A stretch of DNA of 64,000 bases from UBA7672 sp965229115 (GCA_965229115.1 CBDDIR010000003.1:4340001-4404000); one strand, 5' to 3'; numbered from the stretch's first letter, positions 44,810 to 53,954 are shown. The notes: generated by a model from the letters alone, not told the origin. A program made the numbers and translations.

Positions 44810-45217
44810 ATGGACATAGCCATCCGGTCGTTCGTGAACGGCTTCCCGGAATTCATGATCCAGGGCGGCGTCACGCTCGCCATGCTCATGGCGGGATGCA
44901 TCGTCCACATCCTGCTGACGCCGATGAAAGAGCTGCAGCTCATCAAGGCCGGCAATATTTCGGCAGGCATCAGTGTCGCAGCGGTGATCGTCGGCCTCGC
45001 CATTCCGATGACGGCGTGTCTTGCCACCGCCAATTCGATCTACGACCTGCTGATCTGGGGCGTGGTCGCCATCCTGTTGCAATTGCTGGCGTTTCGGGTG
45101 GTCGACCTGATCCTGCGGGACCTGCCGCATCGTATCGAGCGTGATGAGATCGGGGCAGCGCTCCTGCTTGCCGCCGTGAAACTGGCTGCTGCTTTGGTAA
45201 TGGCCGCGGCCTTGTGA
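44810..45217 (+). CDS. DUF350 membrane protein
   Basis: 135 residues from ATG 44810. Four hydrophobic segments arranged as two similar pairs, e.g. QGGVTLAMLMAGCIVHILLTP and ISVAAVIVGLAIPMTACLA, then LLIWGVVAILLQLLAFRVVDLILRDLP and AALLLAAVKLAAALVMAAA, as in DUF350 proteins (YjfL type). Function unknown. It lies 42 bp upstream of the protease gene. Confidence 0.8.
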   Translation: MDIAIRSFVNGFPEFMIQGGVTLAMLMAGCIVHILLTPMKELQLIKAGNISAGISVAAVIVGLAIPMTACLATANSIYDLLIWGVVAILLQLLAFRVVDLILRDLPHRIERDEIGAALLLAAVKLAAALVMAAAL

Positions 45218-45259
45218 GTTGAGAGGCGCACCCGAATATTGAGGGATGCGGAGACGTGC

Positions 45260-46174
45260 ATGAGAATCCCCGATTGGGTGGTCTATGCAGTCGTGTTGGT
45301 TGTCATCGTCGGGACCCTGTTTTCCAGCGGTTCCGGGGACAAGGCCAAGTCGTGGGGTTTTCGCGACGAGGTTGAGCAGACGGAACCCGAATTCTCTGCG
45401 CGTGGCCGCACGCCCGCTGCAACTGACGGCGACAGTCTCAGCCCGAGATCGTCGGAAGACGACGACGGCATGCCCCTTCCCGATTCCGATCCATTCGACG
45501 AGCGCGTGCTCGTGCAGGTCGGCGACGCTGAAGACGGGATCGGTACCGCTTTCGCTATCAACCAGTCCGGCGCCTGGCTGACCGCTCGCCACGTCGTCGA
45601 TGGCTGCTCGCGTGTCGGTCTCGCTGTCGGCGGGGGCCGCATGGTCCGCGTCGATGCGGTCCGTACCTCTCCCAACACGGACCTCGCGCTACTCCTGACA
45701 GACCGTGCGCCGACCTCGCTTCCTCTCGCGCTCGACCGCGAGTTGCGCATCGGCGAGCCGGGCTACCATGTGGGCTTCCCGCAGGGCCGCTCGGGCGAGG
45801 CGGTCTCCGTCCTCGAATCCCGCTCCAACCTCGTCACGCGCGGCCGCTATGCGATGGAAGAGCCGGTCCTCGCCTGGTCCGAGACGGAACGCTCCGATGG
45901 CATTGAAGGCACATTATCGGGCATGAGCGGCGGCCCTGTGTTCGACAAGGACGGGGCGGTGATTGGCGTCACGGTCGCCGAAAGCCCCCGCCGCAACCGC
46001 ATCTACACGGCCTCGCCCGATTCCATCCGCAACTTCCTTGAAGAGCAGGGGCTTGTCGCGCCGGGCGGCGAAGCGCATGCACTCAGCGCCCAATCGTACA
46101 CGCAGGAAGCTGATCGCCTCCGCGCCGAACGGGCGGTTGTGAAGGTTCTGTGCCGGGTGGGTGAAGACAGGTGA
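45260..46174 (+). CDS. Membrane-anchored trypsin-like serine protease
   Basis: 304 residues from ATG 45260. One N-terminal membrane anchor (VVYAVVLVVIVGTLF), an acidic Ser-rich linker, then an S1 protease core with the catalytic triad TARHVVDG (His), TSPNTDLALL (Asp) and GTLSGMSGGPV (Ser). There is no PDZ domain, unlike DegP. It probably works in the periplasm on misfolded or regulatory proteins. The stop overlaps the GTG of pyrF (GTGA). Confidence 0.88.
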   Translation: MRIPDWVVYAVVLVVIVGTLFSSGSGDKAKSWGFRDEVEQTEPEFSARGRTPAATDGDSLSPRSSEDDDGMPLPDSDPFDERVLVQVGDAEDGIGTAFAINQSGAWLTARHVVDGCSRVGLAVGGGRMVRVDAVRTSPNTDLALLLTDRAPTSLPLALDRELRIGEPGYHVGFPQGRSGEAVSVLESRSNLVTRGRYAMEEPVLAWSETERSDGIEGTLSGMSGGPVFDKDGAVIGVTVAESPRRNRIYTASPDSIRNFLEEQGLVAPGGEAHALSAQSYTQEADRLRAERAVVKVLCRVGEDR

Positions 46175-47058
46175 AGACACGTTTTGCCGACAGGCTAATG
46201 GCGGGCGTCCACGACAAGGGCCCGCTCTGCGTAGGCATCGATCCGCACGCCGCGATGATGCCGGCGCTCTTCGGCTCACCGGGGCCTGAAGCAGCCGCCA
46301 AATGGGGCGTAGCTCTGGTCGAGCGTACAGTCGGCCGCGCCGCCGTGGTGAAGCCGCAAGCGGGCTTGTTCGAACGCTGGGGCTCCAAAGGTCTCGCAGC
46401 GCTGGAGGAAGTCTGCCAGGCCGCAACGAAGGCCGGTCTCATCGTTATCCTCGACGCCAAGCGTGGCGATATCGGCTCCACCGCTGAAGGCTATGCCGAA
46501 GGCTATCTCGGCGCGGACTCGTCCTGCCCGTGCGACGCCATTACCGTAAACCCCTATATGGGCGTCGATACGCTCGAGCCTTTCGTCTCGGTGGCCGAGC
46601 GTGAAGGGAAGGGCGTCGTCGTTCTCGCCCGCACTTCCAATCCCGGCTCGAAAGACTTCCAGCAGAAGCTGATTGATGGCGAGCCGCTCTATCTCCACGT
46701 AGCCCGTTCGCTTGCCCCGATGATCGACCGCCTACGCGGCGCCAATACAAGCTGGTCAGGCCTTATGATGGTCGCCGGCGCCACCGGCCCGGCAGAGGCA
46801 GCCCGTCTGCGTGCAACATCCGGCGATGCGCTGTTCCTCGTGCCCGGCTATGGCGCACAAGGTGCCGGCGCGCGTGATGCGCTGGCTGGCTTCGTCAAAC
46901 GGCCTGGTGGTCTTGAAGGTGGCGTCGTCAACGCGTCACGATCGGTCGCCATGCCCGACAGCGCCAAGGGCGCGACGTCGGTGAAGGACTGGGAGCGCGC
47001 CATCGATCTCGCTATCATCGCCGCGCAAGCCGAACTTGTCGAAGCCGCCCGCGGCTGA
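46171..47058 (+). CDS. pyrF: Orotidine 5'-phosphate decarboxylase, group 2
   Basis: 295 residues, GTG start. LCVGIDPHAAMM, VVKPQAGLFERWG, the catalytic VILDAKRGDIGSTAEGYAEGYLG, ITVNPYMGVDTLEPFV and FLVPGYGAQGA. It makes UMP from OMP in pyrimidine synthesis. The length and DAKRGDIG motif mark the PyrF type found outside enterics. Confidence 0.95.
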   Translation: MKTRFADRLMAGVHDKGPLCVGIDPHAAMMPALFGSPGPEAAAKWGVALVERTVGRAAVVKPQAGLFERWGSKGLAALEEVCQAATKAGLIVILDAKRGDIGSTAEGYAEGYLGADSSCPCDAITVNPYMGVDTLEPFVSVAEREGKGVVVLARTSNPGSKDFQQKLIDGEPLYLHVARSLAPMIDRLRGANTSWSGLMMVAGATGPAEAARLRATSGDALFLVPGYGAQGAGARDALAGFVKRPGGLEGGVVNASRSVAMPDSAKGATSVKDWERAIDLAIIAAQAELVEAARG

Positions 47059-47174
47059 CACCGAATTGCCGCCGCGCGGCAAAAAACTCGCCTTTGCCAA
47101 ACCTTCCCGAAGGTGCTGAAAATCCGGTATGCCCGGGCGAAGATCCAGGTGGGACAGGACTGAGGGAGAGTTAC

Positions 47175-49340
47175 ATGAAGTTCGGCATAGCCTTGGCTGC
47201 CGGCGTCGCCTTGCTGGCGATTGCCTCGTGCGGAGAAGCCACCAAGCCAGCCCTTCCCGGGATCACGGCAGCCGAAGTGAATGGCGAGGCGATCATCGCC
47301 GCCGACCAACGCCCCGGCGTCTGGCTCTCTCACGGCCGCACCTATTCCGAACAGCGCTTCTCGCCGCTGAAGCAGATCACGACCGAGAACGTCACCAGCC
47401 TCGGCCTCGCCTGGACGTCTGACCTCGACACGAACCGCGGCATGGAAGCGACGCCAATCGTCGTCGATGGCGTGATGTATCTCACCTCCGCCTGGTCGGT
47501 CGCTTACGCCTACAACGCCAAGACCGGCGAGCGTCTCTGGAAGTTCGATCCTGCAGTCGACAAGGCGCGCGGCGTCTCCGCCTGCTGCGATGTCGTGAAC
47601 CGCGGCGTCGCCATCTGGGAAGGCATGATTTACCTCGGCACCATCGATGGCCGCTTGATCGCCATCGACGCCAAGACCGGCGAGAAGAAGTGGGAGCAGG
47701 TGACTGTCGACCAGTCCAAGCCCTACACGATCACCGGCGCGCCGCGCGTCGTGAAAGGCAAGGTCATCATCGGCAATGGCGGCGCCGAACTCGGCGTGCG
47801 CGGCTACATCTCCGCCTATGACGCGAAGACCGGCGACATGGCCTGGCGCTTCTATATGACGCCGAACCCGAACAAGCAGCCCGACAACGCAGCCTCCGAC
47901 AAGTTCTTCGCCGAAGTCGGCAACGCCTCATGGGGCGACAATGGCGAATGGACCGAAACCGGTGGTGGCGGCACGTCGTGGGACGGCATGGCCTATGATC
48001 CCGAGCTCGACATCTTCTATGTCGGCGTCGGCAATGGCTCGCCGTGGAACCAGCGCCTGCGCGACCCGTCAGGCAAGGACAACCTGCTGCTGTCTTCAAT
48101 CCTCGCGATCAAGCCCGACACCGGCGAATATGTCTGGCACTACCAGACCACTCCCGGCGAAACCTGGGACTACACCGCCACGCAGCCGATTATGCTGGCC
48201 GACCTGAAGATCGGCAGCGAGACGAAAAAGGTGCTGATGCAGGCGCCGAAGAACGGCTTCTTCTACGTGCTCGATCGCGCCACGGGTAAGCTGATCTCGG
48301 CCGACAAATATCAGGACAACGTCAACTGGGCTTCGGGCGTCGATCTCACCACTGGTCGTCCGGTCGAAGCGAAGAATGCGCGTTATGAAGAGACGCAGAC
48401 AGAGCTGCAGATCCCCGGTCCGCTCGGAAGTCACAACTGGCATCCGATGGCGTTCAGCCCGGACACGGGTCTCGTCTATATCCCGGCGCACACGCTGCCG
48501 ACGGTCTATGCGGCGATGGACAATTTCCGCTATCGCCCCGGCGCCTGGAACACGGGCACGGACTTCTCGGCTGCTGCTTTGCCGACTGAAGGCGCTGCGC
48601 GCATGGCGGCGGCTGCCGCCTCCAAAGGCCAACTCGTTGCGTGGGATCCGATCGCCAAGAAAGCGCGCTGGGTGCACGACTATCCCAACGCATGGAATGG
48701 CGGCGTGCTGGCGACTGCGGGCGGCCTCGTCTTCCAGGGCTCGCTGGATGGCAAGTTCCGCGCGTTCGATGCGGCGACAGGTCAGGCCAAGTGGGAAACC
48801 GATACGGGCTATCCGGCCCAGTCGGGTCCGGTCAGCTACGAGATCGACGGTGAGCAATACATCGCCGTGACGGCAGGGTGGGGCTCCGCGCTTCCGCTCG
48901 CCGGCGGCGTTGGTTCGCGTGATGGCGCGCCGCGTCTTGCGTCGCCTGCCATGGGCAAGGTCGTCGTCTTCAAGATCGGCGGCAAAGGCGTGCTCGAAAC
49001 CGACGAGTCCTTCGCGCCGGATCCGACACCGACAGCCGACGACTTCGGCTCGCTCGCCCAGATCGAGCATGGGAAGGAGATTTTCTTCAACAACTGCATG
49101 GTCTGTCATGGCGACAGCGTTCAGTCGGGCGGCATCGTGACGGATCTGCGCTGGGCGCCGGCTCCGGCGACGAAGGAGACGTTCGCTGAAGTCGTCATCG
49201 GCGGGAAATACGCCACCGCCGGCATGGCCAGCTTCGCCAAGGTGCTGACGCCGGACGATGTCGAATCCGTCCGCGCGTACATCATCAATCGTGCAAATGA
49301 AGACGCAAAAGCCCTGGCGGCGGCAGCGCCTCAGCAATAA
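47175..49340 (+). CDS. PQQ-dependent quinohaemoprotein alcohol dehydrogenase (possibly lipid-anchored)
   Basis: 721 residues from ATG 47175 (GGGAG upstream). The signal ends LLAIASCGE, a lipobox-like site. Eight-bladed propeller: WLSHGRTYSEQRFSPLKQI, adjacent cysteines SACCDVVNRG, GNASWGDNGEWTETGGGGTSWDGMAYDPE, ETWDYTATQPIMLADL, GSHNWHPMAFSP. A C-terminal cytochrome c domain carries CMVCHGD. It oxidises alcohols or aldehydes in the periplasm and passes electrons to its own haem. PQQ synthesis genes are not in the window. Confidence 0.92.
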   Translation: MKFGIALAAGVALLAIASCGEATKPALPGITAAEVNGEAIIAADQRPGVWLSHGRTYSEQRFSPLKQITTENVTSLGLAWTSDLDTNRGMEATPIVVDGVMYLTSAWSVAYAYNAKTGERLWKFDPAVDKARGVSACCDVVNRGVAIWEGMIYLGTIDGRLIAIDAKTGEKKWEQVTVDQSKPYTITGAPRVVKGKVIIGNGGAELGVRGYISAYDAKTGDMAWRFYMTPNPNKQPDNAASDKFFAEVGNASWGDNGEWTETGGGGTSWDGMAYDPELDIFYVGVGNGSPWNQRLRDPSGKDNLLLSSILAIKPDTGEYVWHYQTTPGETWDYTATQPIMLADLKIGSETKKVLMQAPKNGFFYVLDRATGKLISADKYQDNVNWASGVDLTTGRPVEAKNARYEETQTELQIPGPLGSHNWHPMAFSPDTGLVYIPAHTLPTVYAAMDNFRYRPGAWNTGTDFSAAALPTEGAARMAAAAASKGQLVAWDPIAKKARWVHDYPNAWNGGVLATAGGLVFQGSLDGKFRAFDAATGQAKWETDTGYPAQSGPVSYEIDGEQYIAVTAGWGSALPLAGGVGSRDGAPRLASPAMGKVVVFKIGGKGVLETDESFAPDPTPTADDFGSLAQIEHGKEIFFNNCMVCHGDSVQSGGIVTDLRWAPAPATKETFAEVVIGGKYATAGMASFAKVLTPDDVESVRAYIINRANEDAKALAAAAPQQ

Positions 49341-49363
49341 TCGCGCGCTCCTTGTTTCGCGTT

Positions 49364-49388
49364 GCTAGCCGTCCGGTGGGCGGCTAGC
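49364..49388. terminator. Hairpin after the PQQ dehydrogenase
   Basis: GCTAGCCG (49364-49371) and CGGCTAGC (49381-49388) form an 8-bp stem with a 9-nt loop. There is no T-run, so it may be an attenuator or processing site rather than an intrinsic terminator. Confidence 0.35.
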
Positions 49389-49410
49389 GTCTGCGCATCA
49401 GGGGGAGTTC

Positions 49411-50490
49411 ATGAAACAGTTTTTTTACGTCGCTGTCGCTGCGTGCCTGGCGCTGACGCAACCTGCTTTGGCGCAGGATCCCACGGGTCCGCAGGCCAGC
49501 GCTGAGTCTCCGGCGGAAGACGCGTTCACCCCGCTGTCGGAAGAAGAATTCGCGGCCTTCAAGACGGAGTTCGACGGTTCGCTTCAGCGCCAGATCGGCG
49601 AGATCAAGGTCGCCCGCGCGAACGTCACGCTGAATGTGCCTGACGGCTATTACTTTCTCGACGTCGTCAACACCCGCAAGGTTCTTGAAGATGCGTGGGG
49701 CAATCCGCCCGATGCAGACATCGACGGAATGATCTTCCCCGCTGGCATGTCGCCTCTTGATGATGGCGCGTGGGGCGTCGTGCTGCGCTATGAAGACACC
49801 GGCTATGTCTCTGACGAAGACGCGTCCTCGATCGACTACGACATGCTGGCGGACGTCATGCGCGACGGCGAAACCGCCGAGAACGCCGGGCGCAAGAAGG
49901 CTGGCTTCCCCGCCATTACCTTTGTCGGTTGGGCAGCCCAGCCGCGCTACGAGGCTGCCTCGCACAAGCTCTACTGGGCCAAGGAGCTCGCCTTCGAAGG
50001 TGAACCCACCCACACGCTCAACTACGACATGCGCGTACTTGGCCGTCCAGGCGTCCTGTCCCTCAATTTCGTCGCCGACATGGCTCAGCTCGGCGATGTG
50101 GAGCGGGCGGGGCCGGGCATTCTTGCCATCCCCCACTTCGATGCCGGCTCACGCTACGAGGACTTCAACGCCGCGACTGACCAGAAGGCCGACTATGGCG
50201 TCACAGGTCTGATCGCAGGCGGCGCTGCGGCGGCAGCGCTGGCCAAGAACACCGGCATATTCGCCACGCTTCTGGTGTTGCTGAAGAAGTTCTGGTTCGT
50301 CGGGATTGCGCTGGTCGGCGGCGGCATCACTGCGATCCGCAATTTCCTGACGCCCAAGAAAGCCAAGCTGGCGAAAAAGGCAGAACAGCGTTCTGCGACC
50401 GCCTTCTTCGACGGCCCGTCCGATGCCCCAGTTGAGGCTGTGCCCGAGGTCGAGACGCCAAACGCGGACATATCCCAGCCAAAAGTCTAA
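49411..50490 (+). CDS. DUF2167 membrane protein
   Basis: 359 residues. Signal peptide to about residue 22 (LTQPALAQ). DUF2167 marks: VTLNVPDGYYFLDVVNTRKVLEDAWGNPP, GMIFPAG, WGVVLRYEDTGYVSDEDA, FVGWAAQPRYEAASHKLYWAKEL and YDMRVLGRPGVLSLNFVA. It ends with two hydrophobic segments (GLIAGGAAAAALA, FATLLVLLKKFWFVGIALVGGGITAI) and a charged tail. Exported and membrane-bound; function unknown. Confidence 0.88.
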   Translation: MKQFFYVAVAACLALTQPALAQDPTGPQASAESPAEDAFTPLSEEEFAAFKTEFDGSLQRQIGEIKVARANVTLNVPDGYYFLDVVNTRKVLEDAWGNPPDADIDGMIFPAGMSPLDDGAWGVVLRYEDTGYVSDEDASSIDYDMLADVMRDGETAENAGRKKAGFPAITFVGWAAQPRYEAASHKLYWAKELAFEGEPTHTLNYDMRVLGRPGVLSLNFVADMAQLGDVERAGPGILAIPHFDAGSRYEDFNAATDQKADYGVTGLIAGGAAAAALAKNTGIFATLLVLLKKFWFVGIALVGGGITAIRNFLTPKKAKLAKKAEQRSATAFFDGPSDAPVEAVPEVETPNADISQPKV

Positions 50491-50517
50491 TTTTTTCAAA
50501 GCCAGGATCGATCAGAG

Positions 50518-50545
50518 GGGCGGCTCCATCGGGGTCGCCCTTTTT
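50518..50545 (+). terminator. Intrinsic terminator after DUF2167 gene
   Basis: A GGGCGGCTC / GGGTCGCCC stem (50518-50526, 50532-50540; two G-U pairs) with a 5-nt loop is followed by TTTTT. Confidence 0.7.
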
Positions 50546-50576
50546 CTTTGCGCCTTGGGTCTTGCATGCTTATTTC

Positions 50577-50605
50577 GATATATCTAAATACAGCATCGAA
50601 TAGAT
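50577..50605. promoter_or_regulatory. Candidate PadR/YqjI operator
   Basis: An A/T-rich box GATATATCTAAATACA followed by TAGAT; inverted ATCTA (50582-50586) / TAGAT (50601-50605). It lies 20-48 bp upstream of the TTG start and is the only obvious binding site for the autoregulatory repressor. Confidence 0.5.
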
Positions 50606-50624
50606 GATCGAAAAGGAGTATCGA

Positions 50625-51302
50625 TTGAGACATCATTCAAGACACGGCCACCCTCATGGCCATGACCACGGCCGTCACGGGCACGGCCATCACGACCGCT
50701 CGGAAATGTTCGCGATCTTCGCTGAGAAGCTCGCCATGGGTCGCGGTCCCCGCGGCGGTGGCTGGGGCAGGCGGGGCGGCGGACCTGACGATGACGGCGA
50801 GGGTTTCGGACGCGGATTCGGCGGACCTGGCGGGCGCGGCGGCGGACGCCTGCTCGGACACGGCGACCTGCGCCTGCTCCTGCTCGCGCTGATCGGCGAG
50901 AAGCCCAGCCATGGCTACGACCTAATCCGGGCCGTCGAAGAGCGCTTCAATGGCGCCTACGCCCCGAGCCCGGGAGCCGTCTATCCGACGCTCACCATGC
51001 TCGAGGAGCAGGACCTCATCAAAGCCGAAGCGGCCGAAGGCTCGAAGCGCCTCTACGCCATCACGGAAGCCGGCAAGGCGTTCCTCGAAGAGAATGCGGC
51101 CCTGGTCGAAGGCATTCTCGCCCGCATCAATCTTGCGGCTGCAGCCTTCGCTCGCCACATGGCTCCTGATGAAGTGCACGAAGCGTGGAAGACCCTGCGC
51201 CAGGCGATGAACATGAAACGCACCACCTGGACCAAGGAAGAAACCGACCGCGTCGTCGGCATTCTCTCCAAGGCTGCGCGCGACATCTTCGGCAAGGACT
51301 GA
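50625..51302 (+). CDS. YqjI-like PadR-family metal-responsive repressor
   Basis: 225 residues if started at the TTG at 50625, six bases after AAGGAG; an ATG at 50604 has no Shine-Dalgarno and falls in the operator. The His-rich N-terminus (RHGHPHGHDHGRHGHGHHD) and a Gly/Arg linker precede the PadR winged helix: LLGHGDLRLLLLALIGEKPSHGYDLIRAVEERFNGAYAPSPGAVYPTLTMLEEQDLI. The layout matches E. coli YqjI, which represses a siderophore reductase in response to nickel or iron. The DUF2218 gene follows 34 bp downstream. Confidence 0.88.
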   Translation: MRHHSRHGHPHGHDHGRHGHGHHDRSEMFAIFAEKLAMGRGPRGGGWGRRGGGPDDDGEGFGRGFGGPGGRGGGRLLGHGDLRLLLLALIGEKPSHGYDLIRAVEERFNGAYAPSPGAVYPTLTMLEEQDLIKAEAAEGSKRLYAITEAGKAFLEENAALVEGILARINLAAAAFARHMAPDEVHEAWKTLRQAMNMKRTTWTKEETDRVVGILSKAARDIFGKD

Positions 51303-51336
51303 CGACAAAACGTTGCCACTAAGAAGGACTGATACA

Positions 51337-51645
51337 ATGGCAGACACAGCGTCCCTTCCCATCGCGTCGCAAGCACGCGTATCGACGCCCAAAGCCCGCA
51401 ACTACCTGATCCAGCTGTGCAAGCACTTCGCGCACAAGATCCCCGCCACGTTCGCAGACAACAAAGGCCGCATCGAATTCGACAGCGGCGTCTGCGAGCT
51501 GAATGCGGACGATGAAAACGCGCTGGTCCTCGCTGTCTCCGCAGGCAGCGCCGACAAGCTCGCCACGCTGGAAGACGTTGTCGACCGCCACCTCAAGCGC
51601 TTCGCCTTCAAGGAAGAGCTGAGCGTGGCCTGGGTGCGTGGCTAG
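51337..51645 (+). CDS. DUF2218 protein
   Basis: 102 residues from ATG 51337 (AAGGA upstream). DUF2218: ARVSTPKARNYLIQLCKHFAHKIPATFADNKGRIEFDSGVCEL, then LEDVVDRHLKRFAFKEEL. The domain is often fused to siderophore-interacting reductases. Here it stands alone behind the YqjI-like repressor, consistent with a role in iron or metal homeostasis. Confidence 0.88.
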   Translation: MADTASLPIASQARVSTPKARNYLIQLCKHFAHKIPATFADNKGRIEFDSGVCELNADDENALVLAVSAGSADKLATLEDVVDRHLKRFAFKEELSVAWVRG

Positions 51646-51674
51646 ATTTCTTCCTCCCCGAACAGCCAAAACAA

Positions 51675-51701
51675 AAGGCCCGGATCATCGATCCGGGCCT
51701 T
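51675..51701. terminator. Bidirectional intrinsic terminator
   Basis: A perfect 12-bp stem AAGGCCCGGATC (51675-51686) / GATCCGGGCCTT (51690-51701) with a 3-nt loop. A-rich on the left and T-rich on the right, between convergent genes. Confidence 0.9.
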
Positions 51702-51725
51702 CTTATTTCTACGTTGCTTGCGACC

Positions 51726-52340
51726 CTATTTCGGGTTGCAGAACACCATGAAGTCTTCCGTCTGCTTCGGCATGTTCTTCAGCGAGCCGATATACTTCGC
51801 CTGAACCTGCGCGGCCGGATCCTTCACGAATGCCCACTGCACTTCGCCCGTGTCGGACAGCACTGACACTGCGTCGAGCTTGCTGAGCGCGATCAGGTCT
51901 GCCTGCTTGATCGGGAATACGAAGTCCGCATCGCCCGACTTGTTGGCGGCGAACTTGCCGTCGACGTCCAGCATGCTTGCGCCCGTGCGGATCTTGTAGG
52001 TCGCGCTCTGGCCAACGCGGTTGGCCGGCTGCTTGCCGAGCTTCACCGTGGTGCCGCCATTTGCGGCGTTGCAGGTGATGACGACGCCCTGCGGGTTATC
52101 CGTGTTGCCGCCGATCGCGTTGACGAGGGCGAGCACCGGATCCTGCGGGATCAGATTGTCTTCCGCCATCCAGGCCGTGTTTCCGGCGAGGTTCTGCACG
52201 ACGGTCGTGCCGGAAGCGGCGCCGGTCAGCGAAACTGCGCCTCCCGTGTCGGCCGACATGCTCGAGCCGGCCGACGGATTGGAAGCGCACGCCGCCGCCA
52301 GCGTGCCGACTGCCGCGAGGAGGGCAATGCGATGGAACAT
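51726..52340 (-). CDS. Lipoprotein of unknown function
   Basis: 204 residues from ATG 52340; the longer frame has no Shine-Dalgarno. Signal MFHRIALLAAVGTLAAAC gives a lipidated Cys at 18. The mature part contains an ICNAANGG-like ITCNAANGGTTVKLGKQPANRVGQSATYKI and a C-terminal FMVFCNPK, with two cysteines that could pair. No family recognised; the composition suggests a beta-rich envelope protein. Confidence 0.75.
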   Translation of the reverse strand: MFHRIALLAAVGTLAAACASNPSAGSSMSADTGGAVSLTGAASGTTVVQNLAGNTAWMAEDNLIPQDPVLALVNAIGGNTDNPQGVVITCNAANGGTTVKLGKQPANRVGQSATYKIRTGASMLDVDGKFAANKSGDADFVFPIKQADLIALSKLDAVSVLSDTGEVQWAFVKDPAAQVQAKYIGSLKNMPKQTEDFMVFCNPK

Positions 52341-52386
52341 GGAAGATCCCCTTATTGGTCTGCTGTGGCCAGAACTGGTCTGCGAT

Positions 52387-53379
52387 TCAGATCGTGATGA
52401 CGACTTTGCCTTTTGCGCGCCGTTCCGAAAGCTCCTTGATGGCTTCGGCCGCACGCTCAAGCGGATACCTGTTCGACACATGTGGCCGAATTTTGCCTTC
52501 CTGATACAGCCTGAACAGGTCGGCGAGGTTTTCCTGATGGCCTTTAGGGTCGCGCGCAACGAAAGCGCCCCAGAACACGCCCACGATCTGGCATGATTTC
52601 AAAAGCGTAAGGTTGAGCGGCAGTTTCGGGATGCCGGCCGGGAAGCCGATCACAAGGAAGCGGCCTTCCCAGTTCAGCGCCCGCACGGCCGGTTCGGCAT
52701 AGTCGCCGCCGACGCCGTCATAGATCACGTCAACGCCGCCGCCGCCCAATTCCTTGATCTTGTCGGAGAACTCTTTCTGCTGCTCGCGGCTCAGCGGGTT
52801 TTCGGGATAGACGAGGCCCTTGTGAGCGCCCTTGGAGATGCAGAAGTCCACCTTCTCCTGGCTTGAGGCCGCCGCGATCACGGTCGCGCCCATCGCAACG
52901 CCCAGTTCGACAGCGGCGAGGCCAACGCCGCCTGCAGCGCCCAGCACCAGCAGCGTTTCGCCCGGCTTGATGTGGCCGCGATCCTTCAGCGCGTAGTGCG
53001 ACGTTCCGTAGGTCATCAGGAAGGCAGCCGCTTCATCGAACGGCATGAAATCCGGAAGCGCGTTCATGCGGTTCGCCGCAATCAGGATTTCCTCGGCCAT
53101 GCCGCCAGCGCCGGTCGAGCCGAACACCTTGTCGCCGACCTTGAACTGCGTGACGCCTTCGCCGACCGCCTTCACCACGCCCGAAATCTCGCCGCCCGGC
53201 GAGAAAGGACGTGCAGGTTTGTACTGGTACATATCCTGGATGATCAGGAAGTCGGGAAAGTTCACCCCGACTGCTTTCACCGTCACAACGATTTCACCCT
53301 TGCCCGGGGTGGGCGAGGGCACGTCCTCCAGCACCAGCGTATCGGGCAGGCCAGGGGCCTTGGAGAGGACGGCTTTCAT
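52387..53379 (-). CDS. NADPH:quinone oxidoreductase-like MDR enzyme
   Basis: 330 residues from ATG 53379 (MKAVLSKAPGLPDTL). Medium-chain dehydrogenase layout without zinc ligands: GVNFPDFLIIQDMYQYKPARPFSPGGEISGVV, TYGTSHYALKDRG, Rossmann LLVLGAAGGVGLAAVELGVAMGATVIAAASS, VDVIYDGVGG and the terminal AKGKVVITI. It reduces quinones or enals with NADPH. Confidence 0.92.
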   Translation of the reverse strand: MKAVLSKAPGLPDTLVLEDVPSPTPGKGEIVVTVKAVGVNFPDFLIIQDMYQYKPARPFSPGGEISGVVKAVGEGVTQFKVGDKVFGSTGAGGMAEEILIAANRMNALPDFMPFDEAAAFLMTYGTSHYALKDRGHIKPGETLLVLGAAGGVGLAAVELGVAMGATVIAAASSQEKVDFCISKGAHKGLVYPENPLSREQQKEFSDKIKELGGGGVDVIYDGVGGDYAEPAVRALNWEGRFLVIGFPAGIPKLPLNLTLLKSCQIVGVFWGAFVARDPKGHQENLADLFRLYQEGKIRPHVSNRYPLERAAEAIKELSERRAKGKVVITI

Positions 53380-53507
53380 CGATCTATGCTCCGGCAAGTT
53401 GTTGTTTGTGCCTTAGCGGAGCCATTCCGCGATGTCACCCCGCGCCCCTTTCAGAAGGCCCTATTTGCCTCATAAAGTGGGCTCTTGAGGCGTCCTGCGA
53501 GTTCTGA

Positions 53508-53954
53508 GTGAAAGCCGTCGTTTTGTCCGTCCTGCCTCTGGCGTTTGTCGCCGCCGCGTGCGGCGGGCCGAAGCCAGATTCAGTCGCCAGCGACACGACT
53601 GATGACCCGTCATGTACTGTCGAAACGCGCGACAGCGCCTGCCACCAGGAGACCAGTTTCGAGTTACGGCCGTTCAGTGCTGAGGCGTTGGAACAGGCAC
53701 GGGCAACACCCATCGGCGGCGAAATCGAAGACGCCATAACTTTGTGTATGCGCGGCCGGGGCGGGTGGTGGGTGATTGCCGATCCCCGACTGGTTGATGG
53801 CGCCGTGCACGGAACGCATGTGCCCCATTCGGCCGAGGGTGGGGGAGAGATATCGCTACCCGCCAGCGAAATCAGCGCGCTTTTGATGCCAGTAAATCGC
53901 TACGTCACTGGGGCGGGCGATCCTCAGATCTACAACGAACATAGCTGCCCTTAG
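53508..53954 (+). CDS. Small lipoprotein of unknown function
   Basis: 148 residues, GTG start. Signal KAVVLSVLPLAFVAAAC gives a lipidated cysteine at 18. The mature part has ITLCMRGRGGWWVIADPRLVDGAVHGTHVPHSAEGGGEISLPASEISALL. No family recognised. It is convergent with the GNAT gene, overlapping it by 4 bp. Confidence 0.6.
   Translation: MKAVVLSVLPLAFVAAACGGPKPDSVASDTTDDPSCTVETRDSACHQETSFELRPFSAEALEQARATPIGGEIEDAITLCMRGRGGWWVIADPRLVDGAVHGTHVPHSAEGGGEISLPASEISALLMPVNRYVTGAGDPQIYNEHSCP

Noticed and set aside
48096..49337. Minus-strand 413-codon frame opposite the PQQ dehydrogenase
   Set aside because: Shadow frame; the plus strand carries all conserved dehydrogenase motifs.
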